Assembly (NCBI GenBank): GCA_903928275.1
Contig: CAIYQJ010000186.1
Span: forward strand, 1-12,495
DNA length: 12,495 bases
Direction: 5' to 3'
DNA from: an uncultured Chloroflexota bacterium
Lineage (GTDB): Bacteria; Chloroflexota; Limnocylindria; Limnocylindrales; CSP1-4
Shown here: piece by piece, positions 11,025 through 12,495 of the stretch
How the letters are laid out: every line of letters begins with the position of its first letter
Numbering within the stretch: the first letter of the stretch is position 1
Notes under the pieces: generated by a model
What the model was told of the DNA's origin: nothing
Databases searched by the model: none
The model's input: only the letters and a program-made list of their open reading frames with translations
Made by a program: the position numbers and the translations under genes

Positions 11025-12495
11025 TCAGCGCGCGGTGAAGATGGTCCAGGGCTGCGCGGGCCTGTCGACGAGGTAGCCCGCGACGTTGTCCCACTGCGGG
11101 TGCGCCTTCGTGTACGCGGCGGCGTCGAATGGCATCCCGGAGGAGCTCCCCCAGCGCGCGGCGAAGCTCATCGCCTTCGCCATCGTCGCGTCCATCACCT
11201 TCCCGTCGAGCGCGCCCTGCGGCGAGTACGGCCGCCGCGCCTGCCAGTACGTGAACGGGTCGATCTCGTAGTGGCCCTCGATCGTGCGCGAGCACGGGTT
11301 GTCGGCCTTGTCGAGGTACACGTCGTAGTGGTCCGAGAGGACGCTCTTCGCGAGCTCGACGTCGATCTTCCCGCGCTGATCCTCCATCAGCTGGGTCAGC
11401 CGCACGCGCCGGGCGCCCGCCGCCGTCCGGATGTCGAAGTAGGTGGGGTCGCCGCCGCATTCGAGATTGCGGATCTTCGGGTCCACCGCGGAGTTGAAGC
11501 CGACGAAGTAGCCGTCCCTGGTGCGCGTGACGGCCTTGTACTTGAGGCCGAGCTCGAACCGCACGATCTCGCTCGTATTGGCGTCGGCGAGGAGCCAGCT
11601 GTTCGCGTACCCACCGTTGTTCCCGGTCGCCACGAGCCGGACCCAGTCGTCCAGGGTGTCCGCGTACTGCGTGGCCTTGCGCATCCGGTAGAACTCGGCC
11701 ATCTGCTTCGGGTCGTAGAGGCTGTAGCTCCCGATCGTCGTCTCCGTGCCCATGATCCCGGCGTCGGTGACGAAGTAGTCGGTCATGGACGCGATGTAGC
11801 CGGGGAAGGCCTGCATGAGCATCCGGTGGCCATTGGACGGCACGATGTCCAGGATCACGTTCGCGAACTGCCCGGTGACGAAGTGGTCCCAGTCGTTGTG
11901 GGCCATGACGGCCTTGCCGTCCTTCGTGTACGACCCGGTGGCCACGAACGCGCTGCAGTGCCCCTTGTCCACGCCGTCGCTGTAGGCGCCCGACAGGATC
12001 CCCGGGTACCAGTAGCCGGTCAGCTCCATGTTGCCGTTCCAGGCGAGGGCTTCCTGCCAGGTCATCTCGGTTCCCGCGGCCGTGGCGCCCGCCGCGATCC
12101 CCTTGATCTCCTCGAGGAACTCCTCCTCGCGGTGCGGGACGTACAGCTTCTCCGCGGCCTTCACGAAGTACGCCCAGTCCTGGCCGGTGTCGATGGGCAT
12201 GATGTGCCGCAGCGTCTTCATGATCGTCGCGAGCTCCGGTGCGACCAGCCGGCCGTGCTGGTAGCCCCGGTCGTACGGGTCGCCCTCCACGTGGAGGTGG
12301 ATCCAGCCGTTCGAATCCACGCGGGTGCCCCGGTCGGCGCCGGGTCCCGGGGCGGCCTTGACGGCGGGCACCGACGGCGCGGCGAGGATCCGCAGCCGGG
12401 CGTCGGACGGCAGGGCCACCGGCGCGGCGGGCGTGGGTGGCGAGACGGGCGCCGTGAGTGGCACCGAGCCGGCCGCGGCCGCGGCGGGCGGCTGC
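11025..12495 (-). CDS. C45/phospholipase-B-like Ntn hydrolase (N-terminus beyond window)
   Basis: The minus-strand frame is open from the window edge to a TGA at 11025-11027, so the true start lies outside. A GTG at 12464 is in frame, but the upstream codons (Pro/Ala-rich, no stop) continue. The visible part begins with a roughly 45-residue Ala/Pro-rich region, as seen after an export signal. A compact domain of about 430 residues follows. It has GDPYDRGYQHG (C45 family start motif) and GHCSAFVATG, whose Cys (residue 170 counted from 12464) is the expected autoprocessing nucleophile. Then come GKAVMAHNDWDHF, FPGYIASMTDYFV, ETTIGSYS and NNGGYANSWLLAD. These match the C45 acyltransferase/phospholipase B-like group, which cleaves itself before the Cys and hydrolyses amide or ester bonds. 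The substrate is unknown; an exported location is likely. Confidence 0.82.
   Translation of the reverse strand, partial: QPPAAAAAGSVPLTAPVSPPTPAAPVALPSDARLRILAAPSVPAVKAAPGPGADRGTRVDSNGWIHLHVEGDPYDRGYQHGRLVAPELATIMKTLRHIMPIDTGQDWAYFVKAAEKLYVPHREEEFLEEIKGIAAGATAAGTEMTWQEALAWNGNMELTGYWYPGILSGAYSDGVDKGHCSAFVATGSYTKDGKAVMAHNDWDHFVTGQFANVILDIVPSNGHRMLMQAFPGYIASMTDYFVTDAGIMGTETTIGSYSLYDPKQMAEFYRMRKATQYADTLDDWVRLVATGNNGGYANSWLLADANTSEIVRFELGLKYKAVTRTRDGYFVGFNSAVDPKIRNLECGGDPTYFDIRTAAGARRVRLTQLMEDQRGKIDVELAKSVLSDHYDVYLDKADNPCSRTIEGHYEIDPFTYWQARRPYSPQGALDGKVMDATMAKAMSFAARWGSSSGMPFDAAAYTKAHPQWDNVAGYLVDRPAQPWTIFTAR

Noticed and set aside
10198..11460. A minus-strand open frame of 420 codons containing 8-residue and 7-residue repeats
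   Set aside because: The peptide repeats are only the 24-bp and 21-bp DNA repeats read in one frame. The rest is antisense to the well-supported cytosine deaminase and out of frame with the hydrolase.

Overview
The window is very GC-rich (by eye about 70%), gene-dense bacterial chromosome. It holds twelve protein genes, two of them cut by the window edges. I see no rRNA, tRNA, CRISPR array, transposase or phage gene. Two families that use or are linked to cofactor F420 (a luciferase-like oxidoreductase and a DUF385/Ddn-like protein), apparent leaderless promoters and very high GC point to a high-GC actinobacterium or a Chloroflexota lineage such as Limnocylindria/Ellin6529. I lean to Chloroflexota without proof.

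Left part (1-3253): on the minus strand an APC-type amino-acid permease is followed by a saccharopine-dehydrogenase-like protein that runs off the left edge. Diverging from the permease is a YbaK/ProX-type aminoacyl-tRNA deacylase with a leaderless-looking promoter. Middle part (3254-7386): a RhlE-type DEAD-box RNA helicase and an F420-type LLM oxidoreductase lie on the minus strand. Diverging from the helicase, on the plus strand, are a diacylglycerol-kinase-family lipid kinase (again apparently leaderless) and a small HhH-GPD DNA-repair-like protein.

Right-middle (7387-10213): a DUF385-type protein; then a MarR regulator translationally coupled (ATGA) to a small zinc-ribbon protein, with two perfect palindromes around the MarR promoter and start; then, converging on them, a two-gene operon of a HipA-like kinase and a DUF3037 protein. 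The zinc-ribbon gene and the DUF3037 gene share a CTAG as both stop codons.

Right part (10214-12495): the divergent space between the kinase and a yeast-type cytosine deaminase carries four 24-bp tandem repeats, a promoter-like -10, and a nested, mutually exclusive RNA fold that could hide the deaminase's ribosome binding site. A second tandem repeat (21 bp) lies in the convergent gap behind the deaminase. The window ends in the body of a C45/phospholipase-B-like Ntn hydrolase. No stretch of 300 bases lacks a gene; the longest gap (10214-10467) is filled by the repeats and the leader.

The parts most worth a second look are the HipA-like kinase/DUF3037 operon, the switch-like leader of the cytosine deaminase, the MarR double operator, and the recurring TACCRT-N7-start leaderless arrangement. 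None of these functions is proven by the sequence alone.
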